DNA of 64,000 nt, from assembly GCF_000524195.1 (NCBI RefSeq), contig NW_020170400.1, positions 334,026-398,025 on the forward strand, read 5' to 3'. Numbering within the stretch: the stretch's first letter is position 1; every line of letters starts with the position of its first letter. This document shows, piece by piece, positions 25,401-38,251 of this stretch. Source of the stretch: Echinococcus granulosus (taxonomy: Eukaryota; Platyhelminthes; Cestoda; Cyclophyllidea; Taeniidae). The notes under the pieces are model-generated. The model saw only the letters and a program-made list of their open reading frames with translations, searched no databases and was not told where the DNA came from. The position numbers were made by a program, and so were the translations under genes.

Positions 25401-28400
25401 CCTTCAGGCGCACGCAGAAGATACAATCGCGAATAAAAATCTAGTAAAAAAAATTATCCAAAAATGCACTTGGCGGTGGGTTGATAATAAAGATCAAAAC
25501 AAACTCCTGACAGTTTTATTTCGAAAAAAAATATAAGGGTACACAGGCAACCAAGTGTAGATAGGTACGAAAACCTCACCTCTACCAGATGGATACCGGC
25601 CACTTTAACGGACCGTTGAAGGAGAGCGTACGGATGATCCAACTTCGGGGACTCAGAGTCCAAAGTGGAGAGGATGACAGTAAAGTGCATCTGGTGAGTC
25701 ATGTAGGTCATAAACTCCTGTAGAAGACAATCTTTTGCCTCTTGCATCCAAGAGGGTGAATCCCGTACAACACTAGGTGTCACGAGGAGGGGGTATGTAA
25801 GACCACGACGTTGTTGGACTGCTGTTTTAGGCGGTGGTGAGGATTGTACGGCACCCTCCAATGGTGCGCTAAAAGGGAGTTGGCGTTGAATATAGAAAAG
25901 CCCCATTGAGATAATAAACTAGGATCAGAATCCATTCAAGAAAACCTGACTTTAAGCTTTCCTCTCTTTGAGGCTTATTGATAACACCATTAGTTTTAAA
26001 ATTCACTCAATGTGTAGTCAGCGTAAACCACAAAACTAGGATTTGGTGTGATTCGTAAGTTGTCTTCTCTTTGCGATGTAATATGTGAGCGTTTGAGGTT
26101 GTGATCTTCCCAGCGAGACGCAAAATCCGCATTCACCCCACAACCTATTCAGTGGTTACTCCTGCATATTTTAAGACGCAGTTTTAGGATTATCCATTCC
26201 TTATTTTCGTGTATTCCCCCTAAATCTAAAAAATTAAATGTACGTGATTAAAACAAGACTGGTTCACATCAAACTATGTCCTTCCATTAGGAAAGAAAGC
26301 CAACCACTTTGAACAACTCAATAAGGTCAGCAATAGGTAAAAATTGACGAAATGTTTGGAATTTCAGAGTTTTGATTAATGTAGCAAAATGAAAATCAAT
26401 CAAAATCGCACAGACCTTGACTTTCCTTCCATGACGAAGGTCTCATTGTGTCCCCTCCTTTCCTCCTTCCCAATATTCTTTTGATGCTCTTCCCCCTTTG
26501 CTAGATTACGATAGCCCTCCTCTTCTGCAATCTGTTCCAGTTCCCGCAGTTGCAAAGCATCAATTCGGGCACTCGGACAAAAAAGGAAGGGTGAACAGAC
26601 AGTGTGAAGGGTCCGACCATACCGTTTCGCGGCCGAGTAGAAGGCTGTTAGTGGGGGCGTCGTCAACGGGGGTAGGGATGGTAACACTTGACTCTGGGAA
26701 TCCATGGGAGTGTACTGTTCCAAGATAAAAGATTCACCAGCCATCCAGGCCTTCAAAGGCGTTGTAATGAGACGCAACTGTTCTGCACGGCGCCAATCGT
26801 TCTTGACCACCCGTAAGGCCTGATCCACGTGAAGGTGTACCACATCGAGATACTCCACTCCAGTCGCCGATGTATTGCCAAGAGCTGCAACTTGGGCGCA
26901 GTTCTGTGGGGGAAACCAATGAACTAGAGCACCAAATCTTGCAAGTACGACTCTCGCATTTCCTCAGAAGGGTCACCTGGTAAATCCTTGTAAGATTTAG
27001 ATCTCGTGAATCCCGTAAAATTTCCCCGCCAACTCTAAGATGCTGCTGAAGGTATAAAGGTTGGGGCTGGACAAGATGGAGGAGCGTAGATTCAGTACTC
27101 GGGGTAGCGGGTGAAGTAGAATGAGTTGAGATACCTGCCGAGGCGTTCGACGGAGGAGCAGATGGTGTCGGCGGTTGAGGCGGCGTCAGAGGCTCTGCAG
27201 ACGACGTAACTTGTGAAGGTGACGCAACTGTTTGCGATGGAGGTTGAAGAGGAGCCCCACTACCAACCAAACCTTCCAGGAGGCGCCGGCGAATACTTCG
27301 GGATGCCGTACTAGCAGACGGCGCTGATACTACAGTCGAAGTAGAAGGTGTCAGTTCTGGAGGGCAGAGGTGATCACTCAGATGAACGGCCTGTTTCAAC
27401 AATCGGAGGTGGCTAGGTGTGCGAAGACAGTGAAAAAGACCTGTTTTCTGCAGGGACAGGCAGCTTAACAGCTGAAATGTAGAAAGGAATAAAGCACCTA
27501 TTTACCAATAGTGATTTAACTAGGAGTTAAATGAAGTGACATCTTCGTGCCTGGAATCGTTGGTTGTACCAAGCGACAAGACAGTCGACGCGTTGCAATA
27601 GACGGTCGGCATCATCTCGACTCCAATTGTAGAGGTAGATACGAACCTCACGACCTCGAAGATGAATTAGACATAAAGTCTGTCGTGGCACTTGTAGACA
27701 GGCACAGGGACCTGAAGTGCCACCATCTCCAGCGATGGTAGCTGTAGTAGTGGAGACAGATCCCTCGACTATTGGTGATGTCGATGGTTTTGATGAATGG
27801 AAAAGGAACTGAGGGAGACAGAACTGCATCTCACAGAACTCTGGAACGTCTGAGACTGTGGTGGAGGAGACTGAAGCTGTAAGGGAGAAGTGATGAGAGG
27901 GTAAAAACTTATCTCCACGGCCGTATTTTGTTTTAGGATGAATTCTTCCAAATTACGTGTTGGGGTAGGCTTCACAATGCATGTACATCAGTGTCGCTGA
28001 TGATGCATAAATAATTTCAATACTGCATCATAAAATATGCCAGAGTGACAACTGACTAGGCTCTGATGTAGAGAAATGTGGATTTTGCGTCTCTCTCGGA
28101 CCTGATCTACAGTGTCTTTAGCTAAATCGGGTATGTACCAGATAATTGTCTGAGTTGTTGGTGGAAGACTACAGCCTTGAACGCTCATCCATCTGTTCCT
28201 AACTGGAATAATTATATTGCCAAGAGAAGACACAACAAACGAATTGCACCAAATTTAGTGTGACAAGATCCAGTTAAGTAGTTCTGTGATTCACACCGGT
28301 GTTTATGACACCTCGTGACTAGAAATCATGCAGAACTCAAAAATGACGATGATATCTCGGTAGTTTAGAGCCGAAGAAAGTGTAAAATAAGACCTCTTTA

Positions 28401-31400
28401 ACTGGATTTAGGGTTCAAAACGCCAATTCCACCCCATAAGACGTAAGTATAATCAGCCTAAAATCAATGTTATAAAATCAAACTGTGTGAACTTACGTAA
28501 ATTGACCAGAGTGGATGATGAAGTGTCAAAAGAAGTGTCCTCTAGGGTCGTCATCGATTCCATAGATACTTCAGTCGGGAGGGGTTGCATCTGAAGCTCT
28601 AAAGTCTGATGCCGTTGAATTGGAACGCGACCAGACCACGAAGAAACTGCGTCAAAGAGGGTAGAGTTTTTGTTATCATTCTAGCCATCCAAAAGATATT
28701 TAGAGAATATTGGCGGCGTTTCTTAACATCCATATTCTAAAAGCCCTATTCAGACTAAATTCGATCGGACCTTAGAGGATTCCTTTGAACTATGAGAAAT
28801 GGGTCAATAATAAGATCACCAAAAACTTCTGCATAATCGCAATATCAAGTGGATATTGCCCACTGCTGCTTAATAGTTGCAGGAGTCAGCACTTCAACAA
28901 AGACTACAAAATAAAGTCCACCTTAGGGTGGTCTAGCCGTAGTGACAAATATTACTATGTTGAAGCTTTTCAGAACAAGCGAATGAATGCAGCAGTGGAC
29001 TTCGTCGAAGAGACATGTAGTTGACACCTCGTGAAACTACTTTTTTTCTTTTCAAACATGAAAAGTCCCGTTCGAATTGAACACTCCTCATAAATAGCAA
29101 GAATTAAGATCCCCTGGAAAAATTTGTGGTTTTTATGAGTCTTAAGCAAATCCAAATGTACCGAATCTTAGAGCATCGAGACATATCTTAGAGTAAAACG
29201 GACTGTATGAAGTCGGCAGGACAAAAACTTACCATTTTTCACGGGAATTTTGAGCTCTTCATCTGGTGTAGATCTATCTTTCCCATCTGATTTTCCTGGA
29301 GATGTCGTCTGCCCACCAGACGACCTAATAAAGGCCGCCTCGTATCGACACACTGCATGATTCTTCCCCACGATGACAAACTCCCTGGGCTGGACAAATA
29401 CTCCGCCCTTCTGTTTGAATGTGCGTCGCTTCGAAAACTTCACCCACTCCTCTCCATTTGCATCTACCGCCTCAAAGGCAAAAAAATTGATGCACTGCTG
29501 GCAGGGGCATGTCATCGATGCCAACTGTTGCTGTATCGTCGTTGATTTGATTCGGCCACTCCTATTGGGAGGTGTCGATGTGGAGAGGGGAGGACACTTG
29601 CACCAATTCGCTGGGCGACCTAGTCTCTCCTCGACAAGGGCGTTCAACTGATGAACTAATTCATCAACCAAGAGGTCAATACTCTGCAACGAAACCAGTT
29701 GCAGTTTGCGTTCAATCACAGGAGGTAGCTGAGTGGACGTAGTAACGCCTAACCAAGGAAGAAGGGTGTGAGAGAAAAAACCAGACATGCGGATGGAATC
29801 CGCAGGAACGAAGTAAGTAGAAGGTTGAGCACCAGTCTTTGTTATCGGTTCATAAGGCATGTCAGAGGAGCGACTTTTGAACACTGGAACCTCAATCAAA
29901 CACGCGGGGAGGCCGAGTACAAAGTACTCCATAATTAGGTCATAGAGAGCGTTTTGCACTGCGGCGTGAAGTTTCTCGGTTAAGAGCTTTAGGTCAACCT
30001 CTCCACGTTCCCAGAGCCGCAGACGCACAGCTAGACGGTCCGGAGATGATGACACGGTGTCGTGAGAAGTCTGAAGGTCTGTTAGACATCCTACCAGCTC
30101 GGCCATACTAGCAACGCCTGCTGTGTTTTCACTGATTTCTTGACGACGCAGCCATTCCTGGAGGTCGAGACACGATGTGATGCAGAAGGGTTCTTGAGTG
30201 CCTGCTTGAAGGAGATCTACCACAGCTGTCACTAGACCAAATTTGGCAGTCCCAACACCCCTTCGACGGTGGTAAAGCATCACCTCAACACATCCGAAAC
30301 GATTCCGAAGACAGGAGAGGACTTCCCTCTCTGGTTTTGCAGCAGTCATGAAAGTTAGGAGATTCTGTTTGAGGTACTGACAGAAGGGAAAGATTAATGT
30401 TCCTCTAGGAAAGTGTGGAACCTTCGAAGAATCCGTGAGAAATCTTGGAAGCGTGAAGAACAACTGATGTCGAGGTAGATGTCCCCGACGAGCGAAGAGG
30501 AAGTCAAAATCATGCGACGCAAAGCGGAAGAGAACAGTGCGTGATAAGACCTGTTGGAGACACTGGAGGACAATTTTATCCAGCAAGGACTGAAGGAGAG
30601 TTCTAACAAAGTTGCAGAAATGTCGGCTAGGTGAATTTATTCCATGCAGTGTAGCTTGCAGTTGGATTCGATTAAGACTGCTCGAACTGCTGCCTAGAAA
30701 GAGTGGAAGACTTTCTCGACGAGATGGGTTAGTGGGAGAGGTTCTACGGGGTGTCTCAAAAGCAGGACTTGATTCGAGGGGCACCTCACGCAAAAGCATG
30801 TAGAAGATGCGCGGAATGAAGTTTCTCCGCAGAGCTGGTTTCGCAGTATCCGAGGCAGGCTCCGAGTCATCGAAAACGAACATATTTTTCCGATTCATTA
30901 CTGCAAAGTTCTCTAATAAGCGCCGAAGTTCTGGAAGCACCTGATTTCCGCGTTCTCCAGCAATAACAGCACGGGGAGAGACTTCCATACTGAAAACAAA
31001 TTTAGGAGGGCAAGCCAACGACCCGGGTGGATAGGGCTCTGGTGAAACGGAGTTAATTTCGTTGGGCAGAGATTTCTTTCGAAGGGAGTTCTCAACCATT
31101 GGTTGGACCTCAGTGTTATCTGAATCTGTCGCTGAAGAAGCAGATACAACAACACTACGAGACTGGACGTAGGTTGGTACCAGAGGCTTTCGTTTGCAAG
31201 GTGCAGAAGTTTGTAGATTTCGCGGTGGCCGTTGTGGTGGTTCCAGAGGTTCAGGAAGGAGGGAAGAATCACAGAGGTGGTCGAGGACAAGTTGGTCGAG
31301 AAGGAGGGATTGACTAACTAGGCGTAAGGTTGATCGAATGTCATCCAGAGCACGACGGAAGACCACGCAATGCGGACAGGCGTCTTCGACAGCCGAGGGC

Positions 31401-34400
31401 TCACGGTGGGTGTCGGAATGATGAAAGAAGGCCTGGATGGAGGCACTTCCGACACGGAAGATAAGCCAGAATGCGGGGAGGCTGGGACCACTTATCTGGC
31501 GGACGAGGTTGAGAGAATCCTGAGGTGGAAATTGAGATGCCAGGGGGAAGCCGGTGACGTCAGTCTTCGCGTCAGTGGTGGTAGCGATGGTTGGTTGGCG
31601 TTCCAGCGAAGCAAAAGACGAAGCACGGGTCTTTGAAGTGAGAGACTCAAACTCGGCACTGTCGTCACTTACCTCGCACTCAGGGACTAATGCGACAAAA
31701 GGTGGAAGCAAAAAGCATCGATGGACTTCGATTTACCTGGATCAATACAGCTAAGACTTAGCCTTTCTCAATGAATGGTTTTTAGCACACACAAAGTCGT
31801 AAAAGTACAACTTCTAGTATAACCAAGTGTTCATTATAATACCACGAAAAGTTTTTAAGAGAGGGATTCAATTCTAAAGACAACAAGGGAAATGGTACCA
31901 TATTGACAACAAATGTAATACTGGGTGATTTTTTTCCTTTGCAAATTTATCTCAATGCTAATGTCGCGGACAGGTTGGTTGTAAGGCTTTCTAAATAGCC
32001 AAATATAAGGTCTCTTTTTAATATGCTTCCCTCGTTTTTCATGCCATGTACGCTGCAATTATTTCAGCCTCCGTGCTTGCTTTTAAGGGATTCACTTTGC
32101 GTATTATATGGCTGTAGATTCTTCAGAGGTAAATCAGAGGATGAACAAAGTTAGGATGTATTCACGAGATCCCCAAAGTAAAGTTTACCTGACATTATGA
32201 AACAGATGGGGATCTTGAGCATCAAACTACTATAAAGAAGGAAAACTCACTATCCAGAGCTGGCTGTGGAGCTGATGGCAGCGACATTGAGCGTGAAGAC
32301 ACCTTCTGCGTTTCGAAGGCATTAAACATTAAACATTCCGTCTCGAGTTGTACGGAAATTCCCGCTTCTGAGGTGCTTCTTACAAGTGGATGTTGTTCAT
32401 GTTTCTCCTGCTGAGGTGATGATGACAAAAGGGGTGAATGCAACGGTTCAGCCCTACACACCACATAGTAATCCCCTATACGATCAAGCTGCGCTTGTGC
32501 ATAACGGAAAGAGATGCTCTGCAGTCGGTCCAGAAATCGTGGAACTGACTTTTCCGATTTAACAATAAACTCAAGGCCCACGCTCTCCCATCCAATTGCT
32601 CTCATCAGGTCTAGCAACACACCAGATACGCCAGAATTAGCCCCCTTTGCACCACTTATGCAAGCCTTGGACAGAAGCGCATATGAGTGACTGATATGGA
32701 AGGGCATTAGTACGGAAGAGGATGGAACGCTGTTAAGTAGAAGAGACTTGGTGTTCTCCATGTGTCGAAGAACCGCCTCCACTGTGGAAACAAGCAGAGG
32801 TTGCAGTAGACGCTGTGAACATACCACTTCGTCTTGAAGGAGCCACCGAAATATCTGTGTGGTGCGCCGTAACGATATCCACTGTTCGCTATCGAGATAG
32901 CGAAGGAATTCAGGGTTACTGAAAGTTCCACAGATACTACATGGACCAACGGCTTCGGAAATCTCCAAATGACACTCACACCAATGCAGAGAGCAGAGAA
33001 AATCACCGTCTTCGATTACCTCGGATGACGTAGAAGGAGCATGGCGGGAAGGGTGGATTTTTGATGGTGGGAGCGGCAGTGAACGTTGAAGACTATTCGT
33101 ATTAAAGGCACCATCTCCTGCTTCACTAAATGTCGAGAACTCTTCACCGTCTGGACCACTGCTACTGTCGAAAGATTCACTCCTTTCTTCCACGGGATCT
33201 AAATGTCCACCTGGACCAGTAGCAATTGCAGGAGATTCCTGATAGCCGGGAGATTCAGCATTAGCATCAGAGGGAAATATCCCAACCTTCGGTTTCCAAA
33301 TAAGTGGGGTAAAAATCGCGTTGAGACTGAGTTCTTGAAGATTCACTTCGTCACAGCTGGGCAACACATCCAGGAGGCATATTGGAAGGTTTTCAACGGG
33401 AAGTTTGACCTCCTCACCGCCGTGCTTTAGCTTCAAAATAACCTTCAAAAAGAGGGGTTTCCTATAAGGCATCGGTTGCACCTCATTAGGATATGATAGC
33501 ACTGCAGCTGTCCCATCTCCCTTTTCCTCTACCATTGCTTCACCACGTTCTTTCTTCTTGACTTCTTCAGTATCGCTTTCTGATCGCAAGGAAGTAGGAA
33601 GCATAACTTGGCTGCCCGACACCTCAGCCAACTTCCGATATTCCGGTATGTAATTTTTTGGCGGCGGAGCGAGGATATGGGAAGTCGAGTTAGTGATGGG
33701 AATAGGCCAAGTGTCAAAGCGTTGCGCGGTTGCCAGATGGACATGAGACCGCGTTATTTCATCCCCTCCACGAAAGTAATAAAAACCAGGGAATTGTGTT
33801 ATCGGGGAGAAGTATTGATTGAGCACAGAGAAGAGACGGCCACGAATTCGTTCACCATCGTGTGGACGCAACTCGCACCCCTCGGGGCTCTTCTTCTTGC
33901 ATGGAAAGAAAGAAAGGTTTTGGGAGCCCGATTTACCCATCTGATTTCGAATAGCATTGAAACAGTGAGAGCAGGTAGAGCAGAGGAACTCAGTTGCATC
34001 GATAGTGATAGGAGGAAGGGAGGAGCAGAACCGCTCCGAGGTGAGAACACTCCTTATGGCTGCTTCGGAGACTACGAGCCCATGCAACAGGGTCCGATGC
34101 GCACATTCAACGAATGCCTCGTCACAGAGGTTCAACAAACCCAAAGATGCATCGCGTAGACGTGCCCAGAGAAGGCCTAACTCCGTGGTCAGCCGAGGGT
34201 TTCCTTTAGCCGCGGCAAGAAAGCTGTCCGGAGGATTGGAAGTTAATTCCTCGCGACAGATTGAACGCGGAGTTTTTAGGGTAGCATCCAAAACATCTTT
34301 ATCCTGCTTAAAGAAATCAACGATGAGTGTGTCGGGATGGTTGTAGGTCCACCGATCATCCAGCGGGAAGGAGAGGTAGGTGTGCGTGCAGGAGTAAATA

Positions 34401-37400
34401 AAGATAGGAAAAGAGGGTTCATGACGGTTTGAGTCGCCTAGGCGCTGTCGTAAGTTATTCATCAAGTCCTGACAAAATGATGAAGTAGCGACTTTCAGGT
34501 TAGCAGGAAGGATGAAGAAGGTGACTGGAGAAGCACCAATTTCCACACTGTTGACTTCAACAAAGTTCTCCGTAGGTAACGGGTGCAAGCCTCGACTTTC
34601 ACTTCGATTTTCACCACCGCCAAGACCCGACATAGTTTCAATGAAACTAACGATGGTGGCAAAACACTGCCATTCTACTTCTCCTGACTCTAGCAGAGCG
34701 CGATTCAGCCTTGGTGCGTTCTCCTCAGTCTCTTCCGACACAAGAAAATGACTAAATTGATCTGAATCGGTGGAGGAGAGGTGGATGGGTGTGATGTAGG
34801 GCATTCGCTGGGTTAAGTTGAAAATCAAACGGGTGATAACGTTCTCGGATGAGAGATATTTCAACACTGCAGTGGTCTCTTGAACCATAGAAGCGTCTAG
34901 AAGCAGGGGATAAAGAAGACACATGCGTGGACAGACCGCAGTAATGTTGGCAAGATTAAAAGGCAGTGCTACAGCAGGAGCAGTCGAGGACGACGAATTT
35001 GAAGTGGTAGTAGTCGAAGATTCCATGGAAGTGGTTTGACTCTCATTCGACGTAGGTGACGCTGGTGGTACTGCTAAACGTTGAAGCTCAATTATCCTAA
35101 GTAAACATGCGGCTAGGATCTTTTCTAGAGTGCTATAAGCTGCCAGGCAGAAACAGTCAAGTTGAAGAATCCGCTCCACCACTTGAGTGTACGATAGGTT
35201 AGCGAGATAGAGAGCTTCAGTTGGTAAGTCACTTGCATAACCGTGTTTGGGCTCTATCCACACCTCGGTAGCTATCTGGATTTCTGAACTAAGTTGGGCA
35301 GAAGTAAGGGCCTTCAGTCGGTTAACAAATAACCTAGGTACTTTGCTCGCCAGAGCTGCATCCAAAACTTTTTGAACTGCTTCCGAAGCAGTTCTCATTT
35401 CACTCGCATCTCTAGATTGGTCACTCCTTGCTGTCTTAACTCGGAACGGGTAAAGCTGATACTGAATGAGACAAGGCCGTTTTATAGCACCCTCTGCTGC
35501 AGAATCAACAGAGAACATGATCTCTCGGGCCATGCTGACGAAACCGGGTTGAGGTCCACTGCGCACAAAGTGGAAGCCCTCCTGAATCCGCAGATTCATA
35601 AGAGTAGAAAACATTTTTGCCACACAGTTTGGCGACTTTGAAACCACCGGAGCGACCCAGATGCACCCCAAGGTGCTGAGATGCTGGCGTAACAGAGCTG
35701 GCGCCACTTCACATCTCACTTCCGTCACCGTGCCCTTGAGAAAGGACTTAGACACCTGGAAATTCGATGAAGATGGCTGGGTAGCGGTACGGTAGTTCTG
35801 TTGTCGACTACTCATCCAGGTACCGGTTTCGACAATCAGACGATCGAGTTGAGAGAGGAACACCATGCAACAGGGAGTTTCGCCCCAAGAACGTTGAAGT
35901 GGTGGCACATGGACGTCTTCAGCACGATTAAGTGAAAAAGGGTAAAGAGGCCCAAAAGTACCGGATTTGTGACGCGATTTAGGTACTGCCTGTCTCCCTC
36001 GAGGCAAGAAACTGAGAACTCGGAAACGGCGTGAAAGCTGTTCCAACGTGGCACGGCGATAGTCCGATTGAACACCTGCTGTGAAAGCAACACGAACTCG
36101 CATTTCTGGGAGCTTCATTTCCAATCGAACGAGAGTGAAATAACAAGGCACGCAGAGAGAAGAAGCATGGGACAATGGTGCCTCGGAAGCCTCTGGATTG
36201 CCAGTGTCCTCAAGGGACCCATGGCTGGGATACTCCAGCCGAATGTAGGTGTGGTTTTCCAACAGCACAAACGTGCACCAATCACTAAGCATACTGTGGA
36301 TTCGCGCAAGCGATTGGCGACATGTAAGAAGGTCAGTTACACGTCGGGTCGGAACGGGGATGAATAAATTCGTGGGGAGGGGTGAGTCATGTTCAAGGAC
36401 AACGTATAAGGTTTCTGAGTGCATCCACCGATAACAGTTGGCAATGTCAAGAGTTAGTAAGCGACCCCAGTAGTATACAAAATTGAATAGCGACTTATCA
36501 TGCTCCATTTCTTCTGCTGTATTACCAGAGAGATAAATTTCAGATCCGCCACTCGCCCCCTGTGCTGTGATGAAGACCGAGCAAAGGCCGTTTTTATACC
36601 GTACAGGCACAGAATAGATATCCGGATTGAGGTTAAAGGAAGAAACATTTTCAAGGTAATCATCAACAAGATTGAGCAGTCTGAAATGAAAGTCGAACCG
36701 GTTGAGGGTTGAGGCCAAATAGGAACTCGTTACTTGGTCACGGCGCTGCTGGGTGAATGCACGTAGGAGGGAGTAATTAGCACGAACGCGGAGGTTGGCA
36801 ATGCAATAGCGTCCAGAAACGATTGGCTTAGTTCTTGAAGATGTATTGGCAGCTTGGAGGAGGTAGTAATTAGAAGAGAAAACGGGCAATTGTCCTGTGG
36901 GAAGGAACCATTCCCCCGCTAAAAAGAGACGAAATACGACGCCAGGTTTCCAAGCGAGAGCTAATTCAATCTGGATCCAGGAGGAAGAAGAGGTGGCTGG
37001 AGAAACAGAGTCATGTTTTGCTGGAGGTACTGACACGGAACGAAGACGATATCCATCTTTAAGTCGAGAGGCAAGAACATGGTTGAGAGCTGCGTGAACG
37101 ATACGTGAATAAGGTTGAATTTCATTTATTGCCACCCAACCTAAATCACCCTCTTTATCCGGTGTGCTTTCGACATCGTCTTGAAGTCGTAATGCTAATA
37201 GAAGCTCGTGAATTTGGTTCCATTGGGAGGAAGTTTGTCTGGACCAATATTGCCGATCCGTAGAGAGGCCTGTTAAGCAAAATCCGGCAGTAGCATGAGC
37301 AATAAATTGACATAAATCCAGCTGCGGTATGCACGGACTCGTGGATATAGCCCGGAGGAGGTTTCTTGGTGTCCTTGCAGGAGCAAAATCAGTAACAGTG

Positions 37401-38251
37401 GAAGTAACAATGGCAGAGGGGACAATAAATGAGCATCTAATAGCTGCAGCTCGAAGATGTGCCAAACAACGGTCGAGTTCAACCATATCCAGCGTGGTAA
37501 AGCAGGCATCAGAAATTATTATTAGGGAGGCGGGTGCCCAGTCCGGCATCTGCATAGCGAGAGTTAGCACCCCGTGACGTAACATATCCACAAGAGCAGA
37601 GGCGGAAGAGCTAGAATAGGATGGAGTGAAGAGATCCGCGGTCTCCAATTGGAAAAGGCGCTTATTCACCGCAGCAATAACTGATTTGATGCCTTCTAGA
37701 GAAGCCTCCCAATCGTGGATGAGAGTAAATGATTGCCGGTTGGGCACCACCCCGATGATACTGATGAATAGAGAGAGGGGTGAGAGGAAGGAGTTGGGAA
37801 GGGGAAGTGAGAGGCCAGAGGAAGGAGGAATTAGTTTATAGAGAACAGATTCGAGGCAAAAGACGGCGTGATAGAGAACGGAGAAACCAGTTGAACAGGG
37901 CTGCAGCATAGAGTCGCTGAGATCTAGGACGAAGGTGATGCGATGTGAGTGAGCTAGGTACTTGACTGTGGTGTGTGGATGGATACAGTAAGAAATGGGA
38001 AAGGCGGAAGGGAGGGGAGGGGAGGGCAAGACGGCCAAGATGGAAAGACTGGACCAGGAAGCGGGCGCACAGTCTGCGGGCCAATCAGGGAGCTGAGCGC
38101 AGACACCGCTAGCGGGAAAGACGATGTGGCGGTTGACGTTGCCGATGAACCATTCGACGCGAGTGTTGTGAGACACCTTGTGACCCGGTTTGGCCAGGAC
38201 GTAAACAGTGTCGGCGGGGATTTCGGTCTCTGGTGATGAATTTGAGGTCAT
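16452..38251 (-). CDS. SZT2: SZT2-like KICSTOR complex subunit (very large protein)
   Basis: In animals SZT2 is the scaffold of KICSTOR, which brings GATOR1 to the lysosome and represses mTORC1 when amino acids are scarce. Proposed exons, 5' to 3' on the minus strand: 32251-38251, 29233-31686, 28497-28646, 27987-28202, 27551-27876, 26977-27471, 26416-26903, 25580-25868, 25077-25440, 24706-25010, 23336-23891, 22751-22969 (or starting at 22996), 16726-17702 and 16452-16670. Start MTSNSSPETE aligns in spacing with the vertebrate start; NTRVEWF, a vWA-like DLSDSM, IFRWLLQDEVV, LPAFWLIFRV, REVRIYLYNWS, LSLQKTGLFH and NDWRRAEQL resemble SZT2. About 4,350 codons, against about 3,430 residues in human; low-complexity Ser/Pro inserts account for part. 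Exon 1 alone is 6 kb. Two junctions are odd: TGA in frame at 27988-27990, and a likely GC donor at 27550. Confidence 0.88.
20206..20607 (+). repeat. 402-bp dispersed repeat, copy 2
   Basis: Near-identical partner of 15813-16214 in the same orientation, located inside a long SZT2 intron. The ends (gccagt at the left, aagcaaat at the right) are shared, but edge bases have diverged more than the core. No clear target-site duplication or TG...CA ends. Confidence 0.9.
21665..21682 (+). repeat. GA dinucleotide microsatellite
   Basis: A short uninterrupted run of alternating g and a inside an SZT2 intron. Confidence 0.85.
27472..27550 (-). other. Probable 79-nt GC-AG intron of SZT2
   Basis: Reading through the upstream exon meets TAA at 27527-27529. 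A GC donor after CAG (ccag|gcacga) and the acceptor acatttcag join phase 0 to phase 0, giving YNQRFQ followed by LLSCLSLQKTGLFH. The joined spacing equals that of the human SZT2 segment between LVQW and GLFHH as I recall it. The alternative donor gtaaat at 27505 is canonical but leaves the TAA in frame. Confidence 0.5.

Noticed and set aside
31667..31672. Perfect gtaagt donor on the minus strand within SZT2 exon 2
   Set aside because: No acceptor follows at a workable distance, and reading through keeps the frame into clear SZT2 sequence.
33608..34346. Plus-strand ORFs within the SZT2 region
   Set aside because: Shadows of the SZT2 coding strand; no independent support.
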